Below, piece after piece: positions 15,030 to 23,043 of a stretch of DNA of 64,000 bases. Under the pieces are notes generated by a model, which was not told the origin of the DNA, did not search any database, and was given only the letters and a program-made list of their open reading frames with translations. A program made the translations under genes and the position numbers. The stretch's first letter is position 1. Every line of letters begins with the position of its first letter. The stretch covers positions 62,001 through 126,000 of the forward strand of contig JADBYT010000001.1 of NCBI GenBank assembly GCA_020402865.1, written 5' to 3'. Source of the stretch: Bacteroidota bacterium. Lineage in GTDB: Bacteria > Bacteroidota > Bacteroidia > Palsa-965.

Positions 15030-17162
15030 ATGCAGAGTTTTCGTACTGAATTCGAACTCATCAGCCACGGCACTAAAGTGCTTGTTGAAAAAGACATTGT
15101 TGATCTTGCTAAAAAAATCCAGGCTTTCCGTGAAGGGCTTATTGATCCTGAAAAATTCAGAAGTCTGCGCCTTGCACGCGGGGTTTACGGTCAACGGCAG
15201 CAAGGTGTGCAAATGGTGAGGATAAAAATTCCGTTTGGAAAAATTTCATCCGCACAGTTACGTAAAATAGCAGCTCTCAGCGAACAATACTCAAACGGCA
15301 ATCTGCATTTTACAACCCGTCAGGATATTCAGCTTCATCACATCAGTCTGGAGCACACGCCGGAAATCTGGGCAAAGCTTGAACAGGATGAAATTACATT
15401 GCGTGAAGCCTGCGGAAATACTGTACGCAACATTACTTCGCCGGCCGAATCGGGTGTATGGCCTGGTGAAGCCTTTGATGTAAGCGCCTATGCCGATGCC
15501 GTATTCCGCTACTTTCTGCGTAAACCGTTTGCGCAGGAGATGGGACGTAAAATAAAAATTGCATTCTCCAACAGTGAAGCCGATGCCGCATTAACATGGA
15601 TACATGATATTGGCTTTATTGCCACGTACAATGAATCCGGCGAACGCGGCTTCCGTGTGCTTGCAGGTGGCGGACTGGGGGCACAGCCCTTCACGGCAAA
15701 GTTGCTGCATACTTTTTTACCGGCATCCAGACTAATTCCCTTCATCGAATCGGTGCTGCGCATTTTCGACCGTTACGGCGAGCGGCACAGCCGGCATAAG
15801 GCACGCATAAAATACCTTATTCATCAGCTTGGTGTGGACGCATTTCTGCAGTTGCTTGACGAAATAACGCCGGCACTTACCGTGCAGGATTACCACATTG
15901 CATATGATGAATTTGAAAAGCCTTATGTGCGAGAGGCTTCTCCGGCTGCTGTACCTGCAACTCCGCCCGAAGGCTTTTCCGCGTGGATGCGCTCGAATGT
16001 GTTTGAACAGAAGCAGCAAGGATATTACGGTGTATATGTGCGTGTGCCGCTTGGAAATATACATGCCGGAACTGCACGCAAACTTGCAGACTGTATTGAC
16101 AAATACTCGCGCAGTGACGATGCCCGTATTACGATTAATCAGGGGCTGCTGCTGCGTTATGTAACCTTGCCCGAGCTGCCGGCGCTTTACACTGATCTGC
16201 TGGCGGCTGGTCTTGCAAAGCCGGGGTTTGGTTCAGCGGCAGACGTTACTGCATGCCCGGGAACCGATACCTGTAATCTGGCTATTTCAAACAGCACACA
16301 CGTGGCGCTGGCTCTTGGCGAAGTGATTGAAGACGATTTCCCGCATCTGCTTTTCGACAGGCAGCTGGATATTAAAATAAGTGGTTGTATGAATTCATGC
16401 GGGCAGCATGGGCTGGCGGCGATCGGATTTCATGGCAGTTCGTTTAAATCGGGCAATGCGGTGGTGCCTGCGTTGCAGGTGCTTGGCGGCGGCGGAAGTA
16501 CAGGTAACGGCACAGGTCGTCTTGCCGAGAAAATTATAAAAATTCCTTCCCGCCGGGCGCCCGATGCATTACGCAAACTGCTTAATGATTTTGAATCGGA
16601 AAAGCAGCCGGGCGAAACATTCACCGCGTATTTTCATCGCAAAGGGAAGGAGTATTTTTATCAGTTGCTGAAACCGCTGGCAGATCTGAGTAACCTGGAT
16701 GATGAAGCATTCAGGGATTGGGGAGCAGATGAAAAATTCCAGACTGCAATTGGTGTGGGTGAGTGTGCGGGAGTAATGATTGATCTTGTGCAAACGCTCT
16801 TTTTTGAAGCAGATGAGAAAGTGTTATCAGCCCGCGAAGCATTGGCTGAAAGCCGCTTTGCCGACAGTATTTATTTCAGCTACTCAGCGCTTATCCATAC
16901 CGCTAAAGCCTTGCTGCTGAAAAACGGGCATCATGTAAATACCCATCATGCACTTATCGGCGATTTTGAAAAACAATTTATCGAAACCGGAAAAATAAGC
17001 GGACAGGGCAGTTTCAGTGCATTTATCCTTCAGCTTAATTCGCAGCCCGCCTCACCCGGATTTGCTGCCCGCTACCTTGAGCAGGCAGCCGGGTGGATTG
17101 ATTTGCTGAAAACACATGCTGCTGCCGAAAGATCAACGCAAAAAGCCTCCGGACATGAATAA
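15030..17162 (+). CDS. Siroheme sulfite/nitrite reductase with C-terminal HEPN-like extension
   Basis: Ferredoxin-dependent six-electron reductase, here most likely reducing sulfite to sulfide given the operon. Two pseudo-symmetric halves are visible (GNLHFTTRQDIQLHHI near 90-105, DARITINQGLLLRYV near 365-380). The siroheme-Fe4S4 cysteines are in TACPGTDTC (about residues 409 and 415) and SGCMNSCGQHG (about 453 and 457). After the core, a linker with RDWGADEKFQTAIGVGECAG (about 563-582) joins a helical domain of about 110 residues (590-700) resembling HEPN domains (SIYFSYSALIHTAKALLL, NTHHALIGDFEKQFI). Total 710 residues against about 500-570 for the plain enzyme. Nitrite cannot be excluded as substrate. 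Confidence 0.88.
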   Translation: MQSFRTEFELISHGTKVLVEKDIVDLAKKIQAFREGLIDPEKFRSLRLARGVYGQRQQGVQMVRIKIPFGKISSAQLRKIAALSEQYSNGNLHFTTRQDIQLHHISLEHTPEIWAKLEQDEITLREACGNTVRNITSPAESGVWPGEAFDVSAYADAVFRYFLRKPFAQEMGRKIKIAFSNSEADAALTWIHDIGFIATYNESGERGFRVLAGGGLGAQPFTAKLLHTFLPASRLIPFIESVLRIFDRYGERHSRHKARIKYLIHQLGVDAFLQLLDEITPALTVQDYHIAYDEFEKPYVREASPAAVPATPPEGFSAWMRSNVFEQKQQGYYGVYVRVPLGNIHAGTARKLADCIDKYSRSDDARITINQGLLLRYVTLPELPALYTDLLAAGLAKPGFGSAADVTACPGTDTCNLAISNSTHVALALGEVIEDDFPHLLFDRQLDIKISGCMNSCGQHGLAAIGFHGSSFKSGNAVVPALQVLGGGGSTGNGTGRLAEKIIKIPSRRAPDALRKLLNDFESEKQPGETFTAYFHRKGKEYFYQLLKPLADLSNLDDEAFRDWGADEKFQTAIGVGECAGVMIDLVQTLFFEADEKVLSAREALAESRFADSIYFSYSALIHTAKALLLKNGHHVNTHHALIGDFEKQFIETGKISGQGSFSAFILQLNSQPASPGFAARYLEQAAGWIDLLKTHAAAERSTQKASGHE

Positions 17163-17922
17163 AACACCACGGTTAACGGTATTGGGCGCTGGTCCGGGAA
17201 ATGCAGAACTCATTACGCTTAAAGCACTGCGTGTAATTCAAACAGCCGATGTGTTAATGTATGATGCATTGGTGAGTGATGAATTGCTTGAGTTTGTTCC
17301 GGCGCATTGTATCAGGCTGTTTGTGGGGAAACGCAAGGCACGCCATACCTATTCGCAACAGGAAATAAATCGGATGATTGTTTCGTATGCGCATCGCTGC
17401 GGGCATGTTATACGGCTTAAAGGAGGTGATCCGTTTGTGTTTGGACGCGGAGCCGAAGAGCTTGAATATGCTGCAGCGCATGGATTGCACACAGCCTATG
17501 TGCCGGGGTTGAGCAGTGCGGTGGCGGTTCCAGGTACCTGCGGCATTCCGGTTACCTTACGCGGTGTGAGCGAAAGTTTCTGGGTAATTACCGCCACCAC
17601 CGGAAATGCGGCTCTGTCGGCCGATCTGACATTGGCAGCAAGATCAACAGCTACCGTGGTGGTACTCATGGGGCTTGGAAAAGCGGCCGAAATAAGTTCT
17701 GTTTACAGGCAGGCCGGTGCCGGCGACACTCCTGCAGCCGTTATCAGCCACGGAACATTGCAGCAGCAAAATGTGAGTACCGGTGTGGTGGGTAATCTTA
17801 CCACACTGGCCGAAACGCATGATTCGCCGGCAGTGATTGTAATTGGTGAAGTGGTGAAACATAAACTTTCGCTCGCTACGGAGCAAACACTGCTGCACGA
17901 ACTAACCCGTTTTGCCTCATGA
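17155..17922 (+). CDS. cobA: Uroporphyrinogen-III C-methyltransferase (SUMT)
   Basis: Uses two SAM to make precorrin-2, the first committed step to siroheme for the preceding reductase. Motifs: LGAGPGNAELITLKAL at the N-terminus, YDALVSDELLEF, IRLKGGDPFVFGRGAEE, and YVPGLSSAVAVPGTCGIPVTLRG. The 255-residue length fits the stand-alone enzyme. ATG at 17155 overlaps the end of sulfite reductase by 8 bases; an earlier in-frame codon would add 13 residues with no family match. Confidence 0.94.
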   Translation: MNKTPRLTVLGAGPGNAELITLKALRVIQTADVLMYDALVSDELLEFVPAHCIRLFVGKRKARHTYSQQEINRMIVSYAHRCGHVIRLKGGDPFVFGRGAEELEYAAAHGLHTAYVPGLSSAVAVPGTCGIPVTLRGVSESFWVITATTGNAALSADLTLAARSTATVVVLMGLGKAAEISSVYRQAGAGDTPAAVISHGTLQQQNVSTGVVGNLTTLAETHDSPAVIVIGEVVKHKLSLATEQTLLHELTRFAS

Positions 17923-18524
17923 GCAGCATTGAAGCCGGCAATCCGCTTTTTCCTGTCTTTCTCAAGCTCGAACAATTGCACGTGCTGCTGGTTGGAGGCG
18001 GATTTGTAGCCTGCGAAAAACTTACTGCATTGTTGCAGAATTCGCCCCGTGCACAGGTTACGGTAGTAGCCATTTCGGTATTGCCTGAATTTCGTCTTAT
18101 TGCTCAGGGTTTTGATGCGGTAGTGATTATCGAACGGGCTTTTGAAGCGACTGATCTGGAAGGAAAAGATCTCGTAATTCTTGCTACGGGCAGCATACAA
18201 ACCAGTGCACAAATACGCACGCAGGCCAGGCAACACGGCCTGCTTGTAAATACAGCTGATACTCCTGATCTCTGTGATTTTTATCTCGGATCAGTAGTGA
18301 GAAAAGGTGCAGTGAAAATTGCCATTTCCACAAACGGGAAATCACCCACAGTGGCTAAACGTCTCCGCGAAATTTTTGAAGAGGCATTCCCCGAAGAAAT
18401 CAACGAATCACTTAATCACCTGCAAACCATACGCAGTTATTTGAAAGGCGACTTCGCCGATAAGGTGAAACAACTCAACCAATTCACCCGATTACTTTCC
18501 TCACAAAAGAAAAAAAGTTCATGA
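17919..18524 (+). CDS. Precorrin-2 dehydrogenase / sirohydrochlorin ferrochelatase (Met8/SirC type)
   Basis: Completes siroheme: NAD-dependent oxidation of precorrin-2 to sirohydrochlorin, with or without iron insertion. The NAD-binding motif is HVLLVGGGFVACEKL; the family segment NTADTPDLCDFYLGSVVRKG and AISTNGKSPTVAKRLR follow. At 201 residues it is the short Met8/SirC form, not full CysG. Whether it also has chelatase activity cannot be told. It overlaps cobA by 4 bases and the next gene by 4 bases. Confidence 0.9.
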   Translation: MSSIEAGNPLFPVFLKLEQLHVLLVGGGFVACEKLTALLQNSPRAQVTVVAISVLPEFRLIAQGFDAVVIIERAFEATDLEGKDLVILATGSIQTSAQIRTQARQHGLLVNTADTPDLCDFYLGSVVRKGAVKIAISTNGKSPTVAKRLREIFEEAFPEEINESLNHLQTIRSYLKGDFADKVKQLNQFTRLLSSQKKKSS

Positions 18525-19531
18525 TTACCACAGACCTTATCATCATCGGGGCCGGCCCGGTAGGCTTGTTTGCTGTATTTGAAGCCGGACTGCTGAAAAT
18601 GCGATGTCACCTCATCGATTACCTTCCCCAGCCCGGCGGGCAACTTTCCGAAATTTATCCCCGGAAACCAATTTATGATATTCCGGGTTTTCCAACTGTG
18701 CTGGCGCAGGAATTAATTGACAATCTGCTGCAACAGGCTGCCCCGTTTAAACCCGCTTTTACACTTGGTGAACGTGTGGAAACAATTCAGAAAATTGATG
18801 AATGTAATTTTCAGGTTACAACAAATTTAGGCACAATTGTTTCGGGAAAGGCCGTGGTAATTGCGGGCGGACTGGGTTGTTTTGAACCGCGAAAGCCTGA
18901 AGTGAAAGGCCTTGATGCATTTGAGAACGGTAAAGGCATACATTATTTTGTGCGTGAACCGGAATATTTCAGAAACAGGAAAGTTGTAATTGCTGGTGGT
19001 GGCGACAGTGCACTCGACTGGACACTGCAGCTGGCTTCTGTATGCAGTTCGCTTACGTTGGTGCATCGCAGCGATCAGTTCAGAGGTGCGCCCGACAGTG
19101 CGGAGCGCGTAAAAGCATTGGCCGAATCAGGTTTAATCAATCTTCTTTTGCATACATCCGTTGAAAATGTAAACGGACTCGGCCGGTTAAGTACGGTGAG
19201 TGTGAAAAATCTCAATACACAGGCCATACATGATATTGAAGCCGATGAACTGATTATTCTCTTTGGTCTCAGCCCCAAACTGGGGCCCGCCTCACACTGG
19301 GGGCTTGATATTGAGAAGCAGGCCGTGGTGGTCAATCCGGAAGACTATTCTACTTCTGTAAAAGGGATTTATGCGATTGGTGATATCAACACGTACAAAA
19401 ATAAACTCAAGCTCATTCTTTGCGGATTTCATGAAGCAGCCATGATGAGCCATAGCGCCTATAAATACATCAATCCCGGTGTGCATTACACCATGAAGTA
19501 CACCACAGTGAATGGTGTAAATACATTTTAA
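18521..19531 (+). CDS. Thioredoxin-reductase-like ferredoxin-NADP+ reductase
   Basis: FAD flavoprotein passing electrons from NADPH to ferredoxin. Seen: FAD-binding IIIGAGPVGLFAVFEAG at the N-terminus, LPQPGGQLSEIYPRKPIYDIPGFP, NADPH-binding VVIAGGGDSALDWTLQL (about 150-165), and the C-terminal KGIYAIGDINTYKNKLKLIL. There is no CxxC redox pair, which separates it from thioredoxin reductase and matches the Bacillus/Chlorobium FNR type. It lies between siroheme synthesis and a ferredoxin gene and would supply electrons to the sulfite reductase. Confidence 0.93.
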   Translation: MITTDLIIIGAGPVGLFAVFEAGLLKMRCHLIDYLPQPGGQLSEIYPRKPIYDIPGFPTVLAQELIDNLLQQAAPFKPAFTLGERVETIQKIDECNFQVTTNLGTIVSGKAVVIAGGLGCFEPRKPEVKGLDAFENGKGIHYFVREPEYFRNRKVVIAGGGDSALDWTLQLASVCSSLTLVHRSDQFRGAPDSAERVKALAESGLINLLLHTSVENVNGLGRLSTVSVKNLNTQAIHDIEADELIILFGLSPKLGPASHWGLDIEKQAVVVNPEDYSTSVKGIYAIGDINTYKNKLKLILCGFHEAAMMSHSAYKYINPGVHYTMKYTTVNGVNTF

Positions 19532-19534
19532 CGT

Positions 19535-19849
19535 ATGAATGATATTGCTGTTGAAATAGAAACCGGGGGTGAATTGCAGCGCGTTGATGTGCCGGATAAT
19601 ATCGCGCTTAGTCTGATGGAGTTGCTCAAAGGCATGGAGATAAAAGGAATAGAAGGAACCTGTGGCGGCATGGCCTTGTGTGCCACCTGCCATGTACGCA
19701 TCCTTTCAGCGGAGCCCCCGCTGCCCCCGGCCGGCGATGAGGAACTGAATATGCTGGATACGCTGCCTGTTGTGTACACCAATTCACGGCTGGCCTGTCA
19801 GATCAGGCTTGCACCGGGGCAGCAGCAGATCAGGCTCTGTGTACCGTGA
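19535..19849 (+). CDS. 2Fe-2S ferredoxin (adrenodoxin-like)
   Basis: Small soluble electron carrier of 104 residues. The cluster ligands are in GTCGGMALCATCHV (three Cys) and the fourth in SRLACQIRL, with an acidic PAGDEELNMLD segment between them. It starts 3 bases after the FNR stop and closes the operon, giving a self-contained NADPH-FNR-ferredoxin-sulfite reductase chain. Confidence 0.94.
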   Translation: MNDIAVEIETGGELQRVDVPDNIALSLMELLKGMEIKGIEGTCGGMALCATCHVRILSAEPPLPPAGDEELNMLDTLPVVYTNSRLACQIRLAPGQQQIRLCVP

Positions 19850-19871
19850 TGCGCTGATAATGAGTTGTTTG

Positions 19872-19903
19872 AAAAGGCTGCCGGGAAACACCGGCAGCCT
19901 TTT
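19872..19903 (+). terminator. Terminator of the sulfite-reduction operon
   Basis: Perfect 13-bp stem (19872-19884 with 19891-19903), loop GAAACA, T4 at the 3' end. Confidence 0.85.
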
Positions 19904-20015
19904 ATGCGTGGCGAAGATTTTTTCTGCATCTTCCCGTTACTTTTCCATTCCCAAAACCCTATGCTGATGAAAGCAGCCCGCAATGGTTCTGTTTCCTACC
20001 GCAAAAGGCATCACC

Positions 20016-20588
20016 ATGAACCTCGCTTCAAGTTATCACCAAACCCGCGAACAGATTGAGGCTGAAGCAGCCGAAATCAACGCCGCGCGCGACAATCCGG
20101 CCCGTTTTGCGCCGCTCTACAACAGATACTACGCCCGCATACTGGCGTTTGTGTATCAGCGTACCGAAACGAAAGACGATGCGTACGATGTGACCCAGCA
20201 GGTTTTTATTACTGCGCTGGAAAACCTCGGCAAATACAAATCGCAGGGAGTGCCGTTTTCGGCCTGGTTGTTTCGTATTGCGCTCAACGAACTGAGCCGC
20301 CAGTACCGCCGTGCCAAAGTGCGGCAGGCCGTAAATATTGACGATGCACAGGTGGCCGATGTACTGCACGAACTGGGTGAAGAGAACACTGCCCAGACGG
20401 ATGCCCGGCTGATGCAGACCATTTCAAAGCTTGCACCCGATGAGGTGAGCCTGCTTGAAATGCGTTTCTTCGAACAACGTGCGTTTAAAGAAATTGGTGA
20501 TATTCTCGAAGTTAACGAGGCAGCGGCTAAAGCCCGGGTGTACCGGCTGCTTGAACGAATGAAAACTATTTATTCTGCTTTAGTCTGA
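20016..20588 (+). CDS. ECF-type RNA polymerase sigma factor
   Basis: Sigma-70 family, extracytoplasmic-function size (190 residues). Region 2 reads FAPLYNRYYARILAFVYQRT, DAYDVTQQVFITALENL and PFSAWLFRIALNELSR; region 4 reads VSLLEMRFFEQRAFKEIGDI and EAAAKARVYRLLERMK. An upstream ATG at 19983 would add 11 residues; 20016 (MNLASSYHQTREQ) was chosen because family members begin shortly before region 2. The next gene starts 6 bases after the stop and is likely its regulator. Confidence 0.9.
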   Translation: MNLASSYHQTREQIEAEAAEINAARDNPARFAPLYNRYYARILAFVYQRTETKDDAYDVTQQVFITALENLGKYKSQGVPFSAWLFRIALNELSRQYRRAKVRQAVNIDDAQVADVLHELGEENTAQTDARLMQTISKLAPDEVSLLEMRFFEQRAFKEIGDILEVNEAAAKARVYRLLERMKTIYSALV

Positions 20589-20594
20589 AGTAGC

Positions 20595-22166
20595 ATGGAA
20601 ACGAACAAAAACATTAACCGCAACCGGGAACCGCTCACGCCCCAGGACATTGAACAGGGTCGCAATTTCGACCAGTTCATGCAGGCGTACAACGCGCAGA
20701 AACTGCCGTTCTGGAAAAAGCCCGGCTTTTATATCGGCTCGGTGGTAATCGGTACTGTAATTGCCGTAGGTATTTATATGGCAGTTTCGCCCGAAGAAAA
20801 GCCCGCTGCTGCACGAACAGCATTTGTGCAGCCTCCGCTGCCCGGCATTGATGTGCGCGATACGGCATACACCGTAAATGCCGGCGAAGGCGATACACTG
20901 CTGTACAACACAGGGTCGCTGATTATTATTCCGCAAAATGCTTTTCTGGCTGAAGATGGAAAGCCGGTGAGCGGCAAGGTGGAAATACGCTACCGCGAGT
21001 TTCATGATCCGGCGTCGATATTTATTGCGGGCATTCCCATGACGTATGATTCGGCGGGTGTGCAGTATCATTTCGAGTCGGCCGGTATGCTTGAAATCAC
21101 AGCCTGGCAAAACGGGAAGCCACTCAAAGCCAATCCGGCGCAGCCCATTGAAGTGGCGCTGGCCTCGCAAACGGCGGAGAATAAGTTTAACGTGTATTAT
21201 CTCGATACCACCGCCCGAAACTGGAGCTTCATTAAGCGTGATACGGCTTACGTAATTGCCGCCGAACCTGCGGATACTACCGCGCCAAAAGCCAAAGCCG
21301 CCGGCCCGCAGCCCCTGCGCCCGCAACTGGCCGATGCCAAACGCCCGAGCTTCAGCATTGACTTTGATCCGCTCGAATTCCCGGAGCTGAATGCCTACAA
21401 AGGCCTGCGTTTTGAAGTGGATGAAAACCGCACACCCTACAACCGTGCCGACCGCAAAATACAATGGGACGATGCCCGCATTGCCCGCAACAGCGATGGC
21501 CGTTCGCTTACCGTAACGTTCACCAAAGACACGGTTGAGCGTGCATACATCACTTACGTGGTGGTGGACAGCCGCAACTATGCCGAGGCGATGAAGGCCT
21601 ACGAAAACCGCTTTGCCGCCTACGAAGCTGCGCTGGGCAGGAAAACAGCCGATGCCAACGCCAAACAGCAAAAGATGGATGCCAATGTGGACAAGGCCGA
21701 TAAAAAACGCCTCAGTGCCAATGCCCTTGCCTTGCGGCTGGCCGCGCTGAGAAGCCGTGCCAATGTGGGCAGCAAACAGGAAAACCAGACCATGCGTTTG
21801 TTTGTGATTCAGGATTTCGGTATCTGGAATTCCGACTGCCCCTCGAACCTGCCTGCTGCAGAGCCGCTGGCGCTCAAACTCCGCGACAGCCGCAACAAAC
21901 AGGAAATAACCGGTGTAAAAGCATTTCTGGTAGAAAAGGGACGCAATGCAATTTTCACCTACAGCCCCGAGGCACTCAACGCTTTCCAGTGTAACCCTGA
22001 TGCGGATAACCTGCTCTGGTGCATCACTCCCGACGGCCATCTGGCTACCGCTAATGCCGATGCGCTGAGCAGCATTGCCGGCAAAAAGAAAGCCGAACTC
22101 ACACTCACCGTACACGAAGGCGCCCTGGCTTCGAACGAACAAACCAAGTCGATTCTGGGCCTGTAA
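20595..22166 (+). CDS. Single-pass membrane protein downstream of the ECF sigma factor (possible anti-sigma)
   Basis: A 523-residue protein with a cytoplasmic N-terminus (about 1-44), one membrane segment (GFYIGSVVIGTVIAVGIYMA) and a long periplasmic part. The periplasmic region starts with a conserved Bacteroidota beta-domain (SLIIIPQNAFLAEDGKPVSG, VEIRYREFHDPASIFIAGIP, ESAGMLEI), then a charged Ala/Lys-rich helical stretch at about 330-395. No zinc-binding ASD motif (HxxxCxxC) is seen. Its place behind the sigma gene and its topology suggest signal sensing and anti-sigma function; this is inference. Confidence 0.7.
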   Translation: METNKNINRNREPLTPQDIEQGRNFDQFMQAYNAQKLPFWKKPGFYIGSVVIGTVIAVGIYMAVSPEEKPAAARTAFVQPPLPGIDVRDTAYTVNAGEGDTLLYNTGSLIIIPQNAFLAEDGKPVSGKVEIRYREFHDPASIFIAGIPMTYDSAGVQYHFESAGMLEITAWQNGKPLKANPAQPIEVALASQTAENKFNVYYLDTTARNWSFIKRDTAYVIAAEPADTTAPKAKAAGPQPLRPQLADAKRPSFSIDFDPLEFPELNAYKGLRFEVDENRTPYNRADRKIQWDDARIARNSDGRSLTVTFTKDTVERAYITYVVVDSRNYAEAMKAYENRFAAYEAALGRKTADANAKQQKMDANVDKADKKRLSANALALRLAALRSRANVGSKQENQTMRLFVIQDFGIWNSDCPSNLPAAEPLALKLRDSRNKQEITGVKAFLVEKGRNAIFTYSPEALNAFQCNPDADNLLWCITPDGHLATANADALSSIAGKKKAELTLTVHEGALASNEQTKSILGL

Positions 22167-22181
22167 ATAAAACATCACTTC

Positions 22182-22217
22182 CGGCAAAGTCTGTACTTTT
22201 AGGTACGGACTTTGCCG
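22182..22217 (+). terminator. Terminator-like hairpin after the sigma operon
   Basis: A 15-position stem (22182-22196 with 22203-22217, one G-U), loop TTTTAG. The T-run is short (TTT), so termination may be partial. Confidence 0.6.
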
Positions 22218-22242
22218 TTTCACTTCATCAACCTCGCAAAAG

Positions 22243-22944
22243 ATGAAACTCCGACACCTGTTTGCCCTGCTGCTTACCACCTTGTGCCTGCGCACTGCCG
22301 CCCAAACCGATACGTTTGTGGTAAAAGGTACACCTACCGTAATTACCGTAACACCCGAACGCTCCTTCCTCTATCTCAACGAGGACAATATCATGCGCAT
22401 TACCTACAAGGGAAAACACAAACTGGGTAAGGTTGAATTTAAAGGCGGAACCGTTACGTTGCGTGATTCTTTATTTATAATTAATGCAACTACCGGAGTT
22501 GAAGGGGTACTGGTGGTGTATGAAAAACTGAAAAACGGAAGTGAGCGTGTAGCCTGGTCAAAAACATATAAGTTGTTTGGTCGTGAAATTCCCGAACCGG
22601 ATTTGTGCGGTATCAGAAATGATTCATTTATTGATAAGTTTACGGTGATTGCCGCAGGGCGAATTTATGCACGTCAGCGTGCAAGCCGCGACAGGTATGA
22701 AGTCACTTCGTTTACATTGTATCTGCGTAATCCGAAAACAAAAAAACTGGATACGCTGAAAGCCGAAGGCAGTATGCTTACTCCGCGCATGAAGCAGAAG
22801 ATTGATTCGTTGAATGTGTCGGGCAACGGAGGTGTGCTGATGTTTGATGATATTAAAGCCAAAGGTCCGAACGGGAAGGTGATTGAGTTGCCGCCGTTGC
22901 GGGTTTTTCTGGTGGAGGAGAAGAAGATGCGGATCGGGTTGTAA
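22243..22944 (+). CDS. Secreted protein resembling the C-terminal domain of GldM
   Basis: A 233-residue protein with a signal peptide (MKLRHLFALLLTTLCLRTAA, then QTDTF). The mature part resembles repeated beta-domains from the periplasmic end of the T9SS motor protein GldM: FLYLNEDNIMRITYKG, a Gly-containing strand pattern, and a YKLFGREIPEPDL junction like the IPDP boundary in GldM. The N-terminal membrane helix of GldM is absent. It could be a stand-alone GldM-like accessory protein; similarity is modest. Confidence 0.55.
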   Translation: MKLRHLFALLLTTLCLRTAAQTDTFVVKGTPTVITVTPERSFLYLNEDNIMRITYKGKHKLGKVEFKGGTVTLRDSLFIINATTGVEGVLVVYEKLKNGSERVAWSKTYKLFGREIPEPDLCGIRNDSFIDKFTVIAAGRIYARQRASRDRYEVTSFTLYLRNPKTKKLDTLKAEGSMLTPRMKQKIDSLNVSGNGGVLMFDDIKAKGPNGKVIELPPLRVFLVEEKKMRIGL

Positions 22945-23010
22945 TACCTGATCTCGTTAAATGATGTTAAGTCCGGCGGCCTGGCCTGTTTTCTACTGCG
23001 CAATACGTTG

Positions 23011-23018
23011 TACTTTTG
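23011..23018 (+). promoter_or_regulatory. TAnnTTTG -7 box for the two-component operon
   Basis: TACTTTTG, 25 nt before the ATG at 23044. Confidence 0.5.
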
Positions 23019-23043
23019 AGGGTTATTGAATAGCAACGGGTAA

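Noticed and set aside
20580-22295. 571-aa minus-strand open frame opposite the sigma partner gene
   Set aside because: Antisense to a well-formed gene in an operon, no recognisable motif, no promoter or terminator of its own.
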